DNA of 64,000 nucleotides from Pseudomonas sp. Irchel s3b2 (GCF_900187445.1 NZ_FYEB01000003.1:124001-188000), one strand, 5' to 3'; positions 20,796 through 30,257 are shown, counted from the stretch's first letter. The notes: generated from the sequence alone by a model not told the origin. Numbers and translations: made by a program.

Positions 20796-23131
20796 GCTGC
20801 CGGCTCCGTAATCGGTGCGATGTGGACTTGGCGTCCGGCCCACGGCGCCAGAATGAAACTGAATGCCAGGCCGAGGCTCACCGACAGGCCGAAGTTGCTC
20901 ACCGCCGGCGTGCTGGACACCGCCAGCAGGCCGAACGACAGCCAGGTGGTCACCGCTGCCAGCAAGGTGCCCAGCAGACTCGCCGCGGCGCCGCCGATCT
21001 GTTCGCGCATGAGGATCGCGTAGTCGACGCTGATGGCCGTCACCAATAGCAGGCCGAACAGGCTGAACAGCGTCAGCGGCTGACCGAGCCAACCGAGGCT
21101 TGCCAGACTGCACAGAGCCGCCAGCAACGGCAGGGAGACGATTCGCAGCGCGCCACCGAAACCGAATGGCAGGATCAGCACCAGCACGATCAGCACGCAG
21201 GAGGCGAGTTTCAATTCAGCGGCGCTGATTTGGGTGGCGGCGAAAACCTGGTTCAGTTCACCGAGGCGGTCCACCAGTTCCACGCCCGGCAAGTCCTGCG
21301 CCTGGACCCGCAACAGCGCAGGATTGTTCAAGCCTTGCAGACTGACCATCGCAGCCACGCCGTCATCGGTCGGCCCCAGCCACAGCGTGCGATAGGGCTC
21401 GGCCAATGGGCCAGCCAGCGCTGCGTCGATGTCTTCGATGGGCAGCGCCTGCAACGTTGCCAACTCGGCCTGCAACGCGGCGGCCGGCACGCCGAGGGCG
21501 AGCAACGGTTGCCAGAACTGCGGCAGCTTGTTCAGTGCTTCACGCACTTTGCGCTGTTCGCTCGGCTGGCTGACCAGTTGATTGAGCGACAGATAACCCT
21601 GAAGTTTTTCCAGATTGACCAACTGATCCAGACGCTCGCTCAGTGCCGTCAGGCGTTCGAGCAGCTCCTGCTGATTGGACGCGCGCACCAGGAAGAACTG
21701 GCTGGTGGGTTGATAGCCGGTGATGCGTGCGATGGTCTGGGCTTCGTCAGTCAGTTGCTGCGGCGTGCCGACCCATTGGCGAATGTCGTTTTTGCTCTGC
21801 AGCTGCAACAGACCGCCGACACAAAAGGCGATCAGCAGTGCCAGCAGTACCGGCGTGCGCAAGTATTTCAGCAGCGATTCACGCAGCTCCAGCAACTTCT
21901 CGGCGATACGCATCGGCCATTGCGCCGGCCGCAGATCCACACCCTTGAGCAGTGCCGGCAACAGGCACACTGCCGACAGATAGGCGCCCAGCAGGCCGGC
22001 GGCGGAAAACACGGCAATCTGGGTCAGGGCCGGGAACGGCGTCCAGGCCAGGGCCAGGTAGCCGATGCAACTGGTGATCAGGCTCAGCGTCAGCCCCGGC
22101 AGGGTCAGGCGCAACGCCGGCCAGCTGTGCCAGGGTCTCAGGCTCCAGCTTTTGGACAGGTAATGCAGCGGGTAATCCACCGCCACGCCGATCAGGCTTG
22201 AACCCAGCACCAGCGTCATCACATGCATGTGACCGAACAGCGCCACGCAGGCCACTGCGCCGAACAGCATGCCCACCAGCACCGGGACGAACGCCAACAA
22301 CACCCGCCAACGCCGGAAGGCCAGCAACAGCAGCAACAAAATCCCGACCGTGGCGCCGCCGCCGACCCAGGTCATTTCGCGAGCGGCTTGCCGTTGACCG
22401 CTGGCGGCGTACAACAGGCCGCTGGCGGCGAGCAGTTGCACATCCGACCGGGCGGCTTCTTCGCGACTGTACTGGAGCAGGTCGGCCACTTGCAGCGGCA
22501 GGTTCATGTCGAACGCGTTGCCGGCGGTTCGCGCCCGCAGCATGACCCAACTCTTGCCGTCGGCATCGGCAACCAGCGCGCCGCTGCCGATGTCCAGTTG
22601 CACCGAACCGTGTTGCGGCTGGCTGTTCTGGATGCGTCCGGTCAGGCCGAGCCAGTCGTCCTGGCTCGGCACCAGGCTGAAGCCGGTGAACGGGTCGAAC
22701 AGAGCTTGTACCCGTTGCTGGATAAAGGCGTCGGGGTGTTCGATGAGTTGCTGCCGGTCGGCCACGGACAGCATTGCCAATCGGCCTTGCAGCAATTGTG
22801 TGCGTAGCGCCGGCAAGTCGGCTTGCAGGTTCCACTGGACCTTTTCGAAGACGCCGCTGGCCTGCCACTGCTCGCCGAGTTTTTGCGCCATGGCGATGGC
22901 TTGCTGGCGCTCTTTATGGCCGACCAGCACCAGCATTTCCCGGTTCAGCGGTTCTTGCATGCGTTGTTCGGCGCGCAGTTCCAGCGCGTCCGGCGCGGTG
23001 CCTGGCACCAGTTCCATCAGGTTGGCCGACAGCGGCGCGTCGTCACGCCATTGCCAGCCGGCGAGCGCGAGCACCGCCAGCAGCAGGATCAGAAACAGCC
23101 GCGGCAGCATCCGTTCACTCGGCAAAGTCAT
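20792..23131 (-). CDS. apeM: MMPL/RND-family exporter ApeM
   Basis: A 779-residue inner-membrane exporter built as two repeats. Each has one helix, a large periplasmic domain, then five to six helices (helix groups near residues 240-410 and 620-770). The second repeat holds the proton-relay-like segment L-L-L-V-T-A-I-S-V-D-Y-A-I-L-M-R-E, and the first G-V-A-V-D-Y-P-L-H-Y-L. It is expected to move the aryl polyene lipid toward the outer membrane with ApeL and ApeN. The ATG at 23131 is preferred because GGAG lies 5 bases upstream; one four codons earlier is possible. Confidence 0.9.
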   Translation of the reverse strand: MTLPSERMLPRLFLILLLAVLALAGWQWRDDAPLSANLMELVPGTAPDALELRAEQRMQEPLNREMLVLVGHKERQQAIAMAQKLGEQWQASGVFEKVQWNLQADLPALRTQLLQGRLAMLSVADRQQLIEHPDAFIQQRVQALFDPFTGFSLVPSQDDWLGLTGRIQNSQPQHGSVQLDIGSGALVADADGKSWVMLRARTAGNAFDMNLPLQVADLLQYSREEAARSDVQLLAASGLLYAASGQRQAAREMTWVGGGATVGILLLLLLAFRRWRVLLAFVPVLVGMLFGAVACVALFGHMHVMTLVLGSSLIGVAVDYPLHYLSKSWSLRPWHSWPALRLTLPGLTLSLITSCIGYLALAWTPFPALTQIAVFSAAGLLGAYLSAVCLLPALLKGVDLRPAQWPMRIAEKLLELRESLLKYLRTPVLLALLIAFCVGGLLQLQSKNDIRQWVGTPQQLTDEAQTIARITGYQPTSQFFLVRASNQQELLERLTALSERLDQLVNLEKLQGYLSLNQLVSQPSEQRKVREALNKLPQFWQPLLALGVPAAALQAELATLQALPIEDIDAALAGPLAEPYRTLWLGPTDDGVAAMVSLQGLNNPALLRVQAQDLPGVELVDRLGELNQVFAATQISAAELKLASCVLIVLVLILPFGFGGALRIVSLPLLAALCSLASLGWLGQPLTLFSLFGLLLVTAISVDYAILMREQIGGAAASLLGTLLAAVTTWLSFGLLAVSSTPAVSNFGLSVSLGLAFSFILAPWAGRQVHIAPITEPAA

Positions 23132-23717
23132 GTTGCTCCGCATCGCTCAAAGGTTGTGCGCTGGTACTGTCCTGCATGCGCAACAGGGTTCGGTCACCCT
23201 GGGTTTCGAGCAGCTCGATGCTGTGCACCAGTTCGCCGCCGTCAATGTTGATCTGATTGAACACCTGCTTGAGCAGCATCGAGCGCGGGGTCAGGGTCAG
23301 CTTCCAGTTCTGTGCATCGCCGCTCAGCGACAGTTCGAAATCCCGTTGCAGGCCACTGCTGTCGCCTTGCAGCACCGCGAGGAACAAACGGTTCTGTTCG
23401 GCGCCGGCACTCTTGTTCGGCAGCATTTCCCAACCGTTGGCATCACGCCGGGCAATACCCTTGTCGCTGATGCGGTAGTCCTGTTGCAGTGGCGTTTTCA
23501 GCAGCCAGAGCAGGCCGTGATTCTTCGCCAAAACGAAGGTGCCCTTGCTGGTCAGCGGCTGGGGCAGAGCGCGCAAGTGTTTTTCCTGGATGAAACTGCC
23601 GTGGATCACATCGGGTTTGGCCAGTTGATCGCTGAGTTGCTGTAGATCGAAAGCCTGCGCCAATGATGAAATCCCGAGCAACGCTAAAGCGCCGAGGCAT
23701 TTGAACAGCGAATTCAT
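23115..23717 (-). CDS. apeL: LolA-like outer-membrane lipoprotein carrier ApeL
   Basis: A 200-residue periplasmic protein with a signal peptide (M-N-S-L-F-K-C-L-G-A-L-A-L-L, cut after A-Q-A). The mature sequence shows the LolA-type pattern I-H-G-S-F-I-Q-E-K-H, G-x-F-V-L-A-K-N-H-G-L-L-W-L-L-K-T-P and D-K-G-I-A. It would carry the hydrophobic APE lipid across the periplasm. The start overlaps the thioesterase stop (ATGA) and the end overlaps apeM by 17 bp. Confidence 0.88.
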   Translation of the reverse strand: MNSLFKCLGALALLGISSLAQAFDLQQLSDQLAKPDVIHGSFIQEKHLRALPQPLTSKGTFVLAKNHGLLWLLKTPLQQDYRISDKGIARRDANGWEMLPNKSAGAEQNRLFLAVLQGDSSGLQRDFELSLSGDAQNWKLTLTPRSMLLKQVFNQINIDGGELVHSIELLETQGDRTLLRMQDSTSAQPLSDAEQHDFAE

Positions 23718-24139
23718 GGCAGCATCCTTTCAACCGCGTCGGTGAACACCTTCGGTGAAGCCAACTGCATTTCGCGGCTGCTCATGTCGACGGCGACTTG
23801 CACGGAACAGGCGCGGGTCAGGCGTTCGCCGCTGGCCAGATCGCTGATCAGGTAATTGATTTTCAGGCGGTTTTCCCACTCCACCAGGCTGGCGCGCACA
23901 TTCAGCTTCTGGCCGAACACCGCGCCGCGCACATAGCGCAGCTGCAAGTCGATCACCGGCCACGCGTAACCCGACGCCACCATGGCGTCGTAGTTGTGGC
24001 CGATCTTGTCCAGCAGCGCACAGCGGGCGACTTCCAGGTATTTGACGTAATGTCCGTGCCAGACCACGTTCATGGTGTCGACGTCAAAGAACGGTACGAG
24101 GATTTCCGTGTCGGTGTGAAGCACTCCCTTGCTACGCAT
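23714..24139 (-). CDS. apeK: Hotdog thioesterase ApeK (4-HBT type)
   Basis: A 141-residue acyl thioesterase. F-F-D-V-D-T-M-N-V-V-W-H-G-H-Y-V-K-Y-L-E is the 4-hydroxybenzoyl-CoA thioesterase signature with the catalytic Asp. It may release stalled or finished chains from the ACPs. The ATG at 24139 overlaps the ammonia-lyase stop by 8 bp and is the first start that keeps the family N-terminus; a longer reading would lie inside the preceding gene. Confidence 0.88.
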   Translation of the reverse strand: MRSKGVLHTDTEILVPFFDVDTMNVVWHGHYVKYLEVARCALLDKIGHNYDAMVASGYAWPVIDLQLRYVRGAVFGQKLNVRASLVEWENRLKINYLISDLASGERLTRACSVQVAVDMSSREMQLASPKVFTDAVERMLP

Positions 24140-25676
24140 GCAGCCTCCAGTGTTGTTCGGCGATGCGTTGCAGGCACAGGCGCAATTCGCCTTCCAGGGC
24201 ACGGTCTTCGATGACCGGCGGGAAGTCCTTGGCCAATTCTTCGTGCATCGCGGCCAATGCCGGTGGCAGTGGGCGCGCGTCTTCAGCCTGGCCGCGCAGC
24301 CAGACGCCTTGGTTGGCGGCGAGCAGCGTGGCGGCGGCGACCTGTTCGGTCAGTTCCAGCACGCGGATGGCGTCGCGAGCGGCGATGGTGCCCATGCTGA
24401 CTTTGTCCTGGTTGTGGCACTCGGTGGAACGCGAGAAGACGCTGGCCGGCATGGTGTTTTTCAGCGCCTCGGCGGTCCAGGCGCTGGTGCCGATCTGCAC
24501 GGCCTTGAAGCCGTGGTTGAGCATCGCGCGGTCGGCGGTGGCGCCGGACAGGTTGCTCGGCAAGCCATGGTTGTAACGCTCGTCCACCAGCAGCGCGAGC
24601 TGACGGTCGAGCAAATCGGCGACGTTGGCCACCAGGTTTTTCAGGCTGTCCATGGCAAACGCAATATGGCCGCCGTAGAAGTGCCCGCCGTGCAGCACGC
24701 GTTCGGCTTCGGCGTCGATGATCGGGTTGTCGTTGGCGCTGTTGAGTTCGATCTCGATGAACGAGCGCAGCCAGTTCAGGCTGTCTGCCAGCACACCGAG
24801 CACGTGCGGCGCACAACGCAGGGAATAGCGGTCTTGCAGGCGATGCAGCGGCGCGGTCGGCGCATCGATCGCCAAATCCTTGCGCAGCCACGCGGCGACT
24901 TGCATCTGCCCTGGATGGGGTTTGGCCGCGAACAGGCGCTCGTCGAAGTGCTCCGGGTTGCCCTGCAAAGCGACCACGTTCAGCGCGGTGATGCGCGTGG
25001 CCAGTTGCAGCAGGTAATCAGCGCGGGCGTAAGCCAGGCAGGCGAGGCCGGTCATTACGGCAGTGCCGTTCATCAGCGCCAGCGCTTCTTTCGGACGCAA
25101 TACCAGCGGTTCCCAACCCAGTTCGCTGTGCACATCGACGGCTTGTCGACGCTCACCACGGAACATCACTTCGCGCTCGCCGGACAAGGTTGCGGCGACG
25201 TAGGACAGCGGCGTCAGATCACCACTGGCGCCCACCGAACCTTCTTCCGGAATCAGCGGCAGAATGTCGTGTTCGAGGAAGGCTTGCAGACGCTCCAGCA
25301 GTTCCACGCGTACCCCGGAAACGCCGTAGCAAAGCGATTGCAAACGCGCCGCCAGCACCGCGCGGGTGGCTTGGGCGTCGAGCAGTTTGCCCAGGCCGCA
25401 GCCGTGGAAGGTATACAGATGACGGGGCAGGGCTTCGACGTGGTGCAGCGGCACCGCCACCACGCAGGAGTCGCCATAACCGGTGGTCACGCCATAGATC
25501 ACGCCTTCCTTGTCCAACAGGGAATCAAGGAATTGCGGACCCTTGGCGATGCGCTGGCGAAACTCGGGGTCGCCCTGCAACTGCGTCGGCACCTGACGGT
25601 TGGCCAGGGCCAGCACGTCTTCGATGCGCAAAGGGAGTTCGCCGAAGGTTACCGGCTCAAGCGTTGGCGTCGTCAT
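24132..25676 (-). CDS. Aromatic amino acid ammonia-lyase (HAL/TAL family)
   Basis: A 514-residue member of the MIO-cofactor lyases. A150-S-G152, which cyclises into the MIO group, lies in G-S-V-G-A-S-G-D-L-T-P-L, and catalytic Tyr61 in Y-G-V-T-T-G-Y-G. Such enzymes make cinnamate or coumarate, the likely aryl starter for the polyene. The selectivity loop reads L-Y-T-F90-H91-G-C-G. Tyr lyases usually have His-Leu here, Phe lyases Phe-Leu and His lyases Ser-His, so F-H is mixed and the substrate is uncertain; a tyrosine-derived starter is a guess from context. GGAAG lies 8 bases before the ATG. Confidence 0.88.
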   Translation of the reverse strand: MTTPTLEPVTFGELPLRIEDVLALANRQVPTQLQGDPEFRQRIAKGPQFLDSLLDKEGVIYGVTTGYGDSCVVAVPLHHVEALPRHLYTFHGCGLGKLLDAQATRAVLAARLQSLCYGVSGVRVELLERLQAFLEHDILPLIPEEGSVGASGDLTPLSYVAATLSGEREVMFRGERRQAVDVHSELGWEPLVLRPKEALALMNGTAVMTGLACLAYARADYLLQLATRITALNVVALQGNPEHFDERLFAAKPHPGQMQVAAWLRKDLAIDAPTAPLHRLQDRYSLRCAPHVLGVLADSLNWLRSFIEIELNSANDNPIIDAEAERVLHGGHFYGGHIAFAMDSLKNLVANVADLLDRQLALLVDERYNHGLPSNLSGATADRAMLNHGFKAVQIGTSAWTAEALKNTMPASVFSRSTECHNQDKVSMGTIAARDAIRVLELTEQVAAATLLAANQGVWLRGQAEDARPLPPALAAMHEELAKDFPPVIEDRALEGELRLCLQRIAEQHWRLHA

Positions 25677-26604
25677 CGGTCTTCCAGAAAGGGTAAAAGT
25701 TGAACCATTGTTGGGGCGCTTCGAGGCAATAGTGACTCAGGCGTTCGGCGTAGCGGGAGGCCCACTGATGAATGACCTGTTCGCGGTCGCTGCGTTTCCA
25801 CACGATGGCGTCGGCGAACGGTTCGAGGGTCAGTCGATAGTCGCCCGTGGGTTTCTTCAGGCACAGCATCAGGTTGATCGGGCATTTCAGCAGACCGGCC
25901 AGCAACCAAGGGCCTTGCGGGAACGCTGCCTGATGGCCGAGAAAATCCACCGTCACGCTGCGCCCGCCATGCAACGGCACGCGGTCGCCGGCAATCGCCA
26001 GCCATTCGCCGCGCTCCAGGCGTTCATGCAGTTGCAGCATGATCACCGGGTCCAGCTCGCTGACCTGAATCAGCCGCAGATTGGTCGCCCCGGCTTCGCC
26101 CAGCAGACGGTTGAATTGTTCGGCGTGCTTGGTATGCACCAGCACGTTCATGGTGACTTTCTCGCCGATCTCGGCCAGCGCCCGGCAGACCTCGAGATTG
26201 CCCAGATGTGCGCCCACCAGCATTTGTCCGCGTGTGCCGCGCAGTTGATTGCGCAGCAACGCCGGGTCGATGATTTCGATCTGCTCGATGCTCAGTTTGC
26301 CGTTCCACACGTCGAGCTTGTCGAGCATGGAGTCGGCGAAGGCCATGAACTGGCCGAACACCCGCCAATGGGTCGGGCGCAATTCGCGCCGACCGCTCCA
26401 GTCAGCGAGCCGCTGCTGGTATTGCCAGGCGCTTTGGCGGGCGCTGCGCCCGAACAGGAAGAAGTACAGCACGATGCCGTACAGCAACGGGCTCAACAAC
26501 CGACGGCCCAAGACTTTTGCGCAGAGCGCGGTGAACTTCATCAGCCAGAAGCTGCCACGCTCTTCACGGTCGGCCCAGTGCTGTTTGTCTGCGTTGTCGC
26601 TCAT
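25657..26604 (-). CDS. LpxL/HtrB-like lysophospholipid acyltransferase of the APE operon
   Basis: A 315-residue membrane-associated acyltransferase. After a hydrophobic segment near residues 35-50, the catalytic H-x4-E motif reads G-A-H-L-G-N-L-E (about residue 130). I-A-G-D-R-V-P-L-H-G-G-R (substrate loop) and F-P-Q-G-P-W-L-L-A-G follow. In enterobacterial ape clusters the glycosyltransferase and acyltransferase are one protein (ApeJ); here they are two genes joined by an ATGA overlap. It probably acylates the sugar or lipid head of the APE. Confidence 0.85.
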   Translation of the reverse strand: MSDNADKQHWADREERGSFWLMKFTALCAKVLGRRLLSPLLYGIVLYFFLFGRSARQSAWQYQQRLADWSGRRELRPTHWRVFGQFMAFADSMLDKLDVWNGKLSIEQIEIIDPALLRNQLRGTRGQMLVGAHLGNLEVCRALAEIGEKVTMNVLVHTKHAEQFNRLLGEAGATNLRLIQVSELDPVIMLQLHERLERGEWLAIAGDRVPLHGGRSVTVDFLGHQAAFPQGPWLLAGLLKCPINLMLCLKKPTGDYRLTLEPFADAIVWKRSDREQVIHQWASRYAERLSHYCLEAPQQWFNFYPFWKTDDDANA

Positions 26605-27335
26605 GCTCGCCACCGTCGCCAGAGGATCACCGGTGCCCGCAGCAACATGCCGAAGAACAGCCGGGTGTGCATGCTCGAAATCAGTACATTGTCGTGGAAC
26701 AGGCGGAAATGCGAGACGCCATCCAAGGGGTAATGGACCTTGGTTTTCAGCCACTGCATTGGCATGTTGCGCCAGGCCAGGCGTACCAGGATGTCGGAGT
26801 CGAAGTCCATGCGCTTGCCAATCCTGGCCGAGTCGATCAGTGCCAGGGTCGGCGGCAATGGATAGACGCGAAAGCCGCACATCGAGTCGCGAATCTGCAG
26901 CGACAGGGTGTTGATCCAGACCATCACGTGCGTCAGGTAGCGGGCGTACAAACGGCCCTTCGGTACGCTGTCGTCGTATTGCGGATAACCGCAGATTACC
27001 GCCTCAGGATGAGTGCGCGAATGCTCGATGAAGATTTTGACGTCTTGCAGGTCATGCTGGCCGTCGGCGTCCACCTGCAAGGCGTGGCTGAAGCCCAGGC
27101 GCGCGGCTTCCCGCAGACCGGTCATTACTGCGCCACCCTTGCCCTGATTGACGGTGAGCCTGATCAGGTAAACCCTGTCGCGCATTGCCAGTTGGTCAAG
27201 CACCTTGGCACAGGCCGGGCTGCTGGCATCGTCCACCAGAATGCATGGCAGGCCACTGGCAAGCAGCGCATCGAGCACGGCGGTGATTGCGGTTTCGTGG
27301 TTATAGACCGGGATTACGGCGCAGGGGTTATGCAT
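26601..27335 (-). CDS. Family 2 glycosyltransferase of the APE operon
   Basis: A 244-residue GT-A enzyme like dolichyl-phosphate mannosyltransferases. C-A-V-I-P-V-Y-N-H opens the nucleotide-binding fold, V-D-D-A-S-S-P and V-D-A-D-G-Q-H-D carry the metal-binding acids (about residues 34 and 93), and G-K-G-G-A-V-M-T-G is the usual loop. It ends in a basic tail. It is likely to attach the sugar of the APE lipid. It corresponds to the N-terminal half of enterobacterial ApeJ. A 164-bp gap with a REP element lies before it, the only real gap in the operon. Confidence 0.87.
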   Translation of the reverse strand: MHNPCAVIPVYNHETAITAVLDALLASGLPCILVDDASSPACAKVLDQLAMRDRVYLIRLTVNQGKGGAVMTGLREAARLGFSHALQVDADGQHDLQDVKIFIEHSRTHPEAVICGYPQYDDSVPKGRLYARYLTHVMVWINTLSLQIRDSMCGFRVYPLPPTLALIDSARIGKRMDFDSDILVRLAWRNMPMQWLKTKVHYPLDGVSHFRLFHDNVLISSMHTRLFFGMLLRAPVILWRRWRA

Positions 27336-27435
27336 GTTGGTTCACACCCCTGTCCTTGTAGCAGCTGGCGAAGCCTGCGTCCGGCCGTGAAGCGATCGTA
27401 AACCGGTATTCGAGGTCTTTCAGGGTAAACGTGGT

Positions 27436-27495
27436 GGTCCGGATGCGAGCGCTTCGCGCTCGGACGCAGCCTTCGGCAGCTGCTACAGGAGATCT
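27436..27495. repeat. REP-type palindrome inside the ape operon
   Basis: GAGCGC-TTC-GCGCTC and a flanking CAGCCTTCGGCAGCTGCTACAG stretch share the GCAGCCTTCGGCAGCTGCTAC core seen at 13003-13070. It fills most of the gap between the ligase stop (27500) and the glycosyltransferase start (27335). It may stabilise or weaken the message at this point. Confidence 0.7.
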
Positions 27496-27499
27496 CAAC

Positions 27500-29179
27500 T
27501 TATCCACAGTCGGCCCCCAGCAAAATCCGCCCGCTGGAGCAGGTGGCGGTTTCATTGCGATAGGCGAAATACAATTTACTGCGCGCCGAGTCGAAGCGCA
27601 GGTGCAACTGGATTTCATCACCGGGACGCACCAGTTGCTGAAATTTCAGCACTTCCATGCCGGCGAATTTTGCCGGCAGATCCATCAATTGCTGGCCCAG
27701 GCTCAATGCCCAATCCACCTGCACCACACCGGGTAATACCGGCGCCCGGGGGAAATGGCCGCTGAAGTAGGCCAGGTCTGGCGGGACGGCCAGTTGCAGG
27801 CTCCATTCGCCATCGACTTCGACCTGTTCCAGCACTTGCGGCGCCTTTGGCCGAGGCGCCAGCAGTAAGGCTTCGACCTCGGCCTGGGGTAGTTTGCCTT
27901 GCGCGTTCAGCGGCAGCTGCCGCAACAAACGCCAGCGGCGTGGCAGGGCCAGTGTTTCACAATGCTGACTCAGATGCTGACGCAAGGCTTGAGTGAAGCT
28001 GCGTCGACCCTGATTGCGCAAGGCACGCAGGCCTCGCTCGCTGAGTACCAGCAGCGCCCCTAATGAAGCGCGATTTTCCTGAACCACACCGAGGCGTGCT
28101 TCGGCGACCCAGGCGTGAGCCATCAGCGCCTGTTCGAGCATCGGCAGCGAGATACGTTTTTCTTCCAGTTTGACGATTCGGTCCAGTCGCCCCAACAGCT
28201 CAAAACGACCGTCGGCGGCAATGCGCGCGGCATCGGCGGTGTGCTCGATATGGCCGGCTGGCAAGTACGGTGAGGCGATAAGCAGGGCGCCATCGCTGTC
28301 CTGGCTCAGCGCAACATCGGCGAAGGTCTGCCAGAGATTCTGGCCCTGACGCCAGGCGATGCCGCCGGTTTCCGAGCTGCCGAAGATTTCGGTCGGCCAT
28401 TGTTGCAGGCGTTCGTACAAGCTTTGCGAGGCTTCGGCGGGCAATGCACCACCGGAAGAAAACACTCGGCGCACCGCGCTCAGCGCTGGCCAGTCGAGAT
28501 TGTCGCCCATGCGTTTGAGCAGCGCCGGGCTGGCGACCCAGGCGAAGGCCGGGTGTTCGCGGCTGGCGCGTTGCAAGTCTTCCGGGAAGGCCAGTTGTTT
28601 ACGCACGAACGAGCGCCCGGCGCACAACGGCCATAGCACCCGAAACAGCAAGCCGTAGATGTGCTGCGTGGCGACGCTGCCGATGATGCAGGCCTCGCCC
28701 AGATCTGCGCCCCACAGATGCTCCAGCGCCTGGACTTCATTGGCCAGTTGGCGCAGGGTTTTGTCGATGCGCTTGGGTTCGCCACTGGAGCCGGAGGTGC
28801 ACAGGCTCAGCTGACAGCGATCCAGATCCAGAGGGCTGGCTGGCAGCGGTGAATGGCGATAATCGCTCAGGTGCGCATCGTCGGCCTGATCGGTCAGCCA
28901 CAGATCGACTTCGGTCGACCAGCGCTGGCGAGTCTGCGCTTGCAGGTCGGCGGGCAGCAGCACGCCGACCCCGGCACGCCAAGCGCCGAGCAGGGCAATG
29001 GCCAGGTCGGCGGCGTCCTCAAGGTGCACGGCGATGCGCTGTACCCCCTGAGCTTGCAGGCCGGCCGCCAGGCTCAGAGCCTGTTCGCACAATTGTGCGT
29101 GATTCAACGCCGGTTCCACCGTCACGGTGCGGTCCGGCCGAGCCTTGAGCAATAGTTGCTCAAGTGTTATCCAATTCAT
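27500..29179 (-). CDS. Aryl polyene acyl-ACP ligase fused to a hotdog dehydratase (ApeH-ApeI)
   Basis: A 559-residue fusion. Residues 1-440 are an AMP-binding ligase: [13 protein letters not shown] is the P-loop, I-F-G-S-S-E-T-G-G is the A5 motif and [11 protein letters not shown] the hinge. It would load the aryl acid onto an ACP. Residues 455-559 are a FabA/FabZ-like hotdog domain with [17 protein letters not shown], His475 being the likely catalytic base. In enterobacterial clusters these are separate ApeH and ApeI. The ATG at 29179 overlaps the apeG stop (ATGA). Confidence 0.88.
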   Translation of the reverse strand: MNWITLEQLLLKARPDRTVTVEPALNHAQLCEQALSLAAGLQAQGVQRIAVHLEDAADLAIALLGAWRAGVGVLLPADLQAQTRQRWSTEVDLWLTDQADDAHLSDYRHSPLPASPLDLDRCQLSLCTSGSSGEPKRIDKTLRQLANEVQALEHLWGADLGEACIIGSVATQHIYGLLFRVLWPLCAGRSFVRKQLAFPEDLQRASREHPAFAWVASPALLKRMGDNLDWPALSAVRRVFSSGGALPAEASQSLYERLQQWPTEIFGSSETGGIAWRQGQNLWQTFADVALSQDSDGALLIASPYLPAGHIEHTADAARIAADGRFELLGRLDRIVKLEEKRISLPMLEQALMAHAWVAEARLGVVQENRASLGALLVLSERGLRALRNQGRRSFTQALRQHLSQHCETLALPRRWRLLRQLPLNAQGKLPQAEVEALLLAPRPKAPQVLEQVEVDGEWSLQLAVPPDLAYFSGHFPRAPVLPGVVQVDWALSLGQQLMDLPAKFAGMEVLKFQQLVRPGDEIQLHLRFDSARSKLYFAYRNETATCSSGRILLGADCG

Positions 29180-29721
29180 GGGCGGCCTCTTACCCGTTGT
29201 CGTATGAGCCATTCGATGGCAAACATCAGGCCGATCAATCCATAGGAGATCAGGCCGGTGTACAACATCCACCAACTCAGCGGCGCCCAAAGGGTCAGGG
29301 CTGCGGCGCACAAGCCGTTGCAGAGAAAAAAAACACTCCAGGCAATCGTCACCTGGCGGGTGTAGCGAATGGCCCTGGCCGGTAATTCCGGTTCTCGCAG
29401 ACGGGCCAGGCGTTCGATCATCGGTGGGCCGTATTTCAGGCTCAGGCCGAACAGCACCAACATGAACGTGCTGATCAGCACCGGATACCAGCGCAGCAGC
29501 ACCGGGCTGTCGAACAGCGCCAGCAGCAGGCAGAACCCAATGGCGACCGTGGCCATCCACAGGCTTCCGGGGCGCCGCTCGCCGGTCAGCGCTCGCGCCA
29601 GCCACAGGCTACCCAGCAGCAGACCGAACTGCCACGGGGCAAAATGTTCCATGCCGAAATACACCGCAAAGGGGTACAGCAAGCCTGCCAGCAGCAGGCC
29701 GAGGCCGATCAGTCGGCTCAT
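29176..29721 (-). CDS. apeG: ApeG-like COG4648 membrane protein
   Basis: A 181-residue inner-membrane protein with about six hydrophobic segments, the first right at the N-terminus (L-I-G-L-G-L-L-L-A-G-L-L-Y-P-F-A-V-Y-F-G). The W-S-V-F-F-L-C-N-G stretch is typical of the COG4648 family found in APE clusters. Its function is unknown. The ATG overlaps the apeF stop by 4 bp. Confidence 0.8.
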   Translation of the reverse strand: MSRLIGLGLLLAGLLYPFAVYFGMEHFAPWQFGLLLGSLWLARALTGERRPGSLWMATVAIGFCLLLALFDSPVLLRWYPVLISTFMLVLFGLSLKYGPPMIERLARLREPELPARAIRYTRQVTIAWSVFFLCNGLCAAALTLWAPLSWWMLYTGLISYGLIGLMFAIEWLIRQRVRGRP

Positions 29722-29972
29722 GCGGCCGGTTGAACCAGACGATAGACCGCCTCGACCACGTCGCTGACGGTACGCACCGATTTGAATTCTTCGGCGGCGA
29801 TTTTCTTGCCGGTCTGGCGTTTAATGTGATCGATCAGGTCGACCGCATCGATGCTGTCGATTTCCAGATCCTGATACAGGTTGGACCCCAGGCTGATGCG
29901 CTCGGGCTCCAGCTCGAAGAGTTCGACCAGAGCATCGCGCAGGGTATTGAAAATATCGTCACGAGTTTGCAT
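29718..29972 (-). CDS. apeF: Acyl carrier protein ApeF
   Basis: An 84-residue ACP. The phosphopantetheine serine is in L-E-I-D-S-I-D-A-V-D-L-I (about Ser45). It is one of two carriers in the system; in Xenorhabdus the two ACPs have different loading roles. It follows apeE after 9 bp. Confidence 0.93.
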   Translation of the reverse strand: MQTRDDIFNTLRDALVELFELEPERISLGSNLYQDLEIDSIDAVDLIDHIKRQTGKKIAAEEFKSVRTVSDVVEAVYRLVQPAA

Positions 29973-29981
29973 GGTCCGGTC

Positions 29982-30257
29982 TCAAGCTGCCTGTTTTGCA
30001 GTGACGAACGCCGCAAGGCTCGCCACGTTGGTGAAGTGATTACGGGTGTCCTTGGCGTCGGCATCGATTTTAATGCCGTACTTTTTCTGGATCGCCAGGC
30101 CGAGCTCCAGAGCGTCTACCGAGTCCAGGCCCAGGCCTTCGCCGAACAGTGTCTGGTCATCGCCAATGTCGTCGACGCTGATGTCTTCGAGGCCCAGGGC
30201 TTCGATGATCAACTCTTTGATTTCCAGCATCAGGCTATTAGGTTGCAGATCGCTCAT
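29982..30257 (-). CDS. apeE: Acyl carrier protein ApeE
   Basis: A 91-residue ACP with the phosphopantetheine serine in L-G-L-D-S-V-D-A-L-E-L-G (about Ser45). The short A-I-Q-K-K-Y-G-I helix after it is typical of polyketide ACPs. It overlaps the end of apeD by 20 bp and precedes the second ACP directly. Confidence 0.93.
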   Translation of the reverse strand: MSDLQPNSLMLEIKELIIEALGLEDISVDDIGDDQTLFGEGLGLDSVDALELGLAIQKKYGIKIDADAKDTRNHFTNVASLAAFVTAKQAA

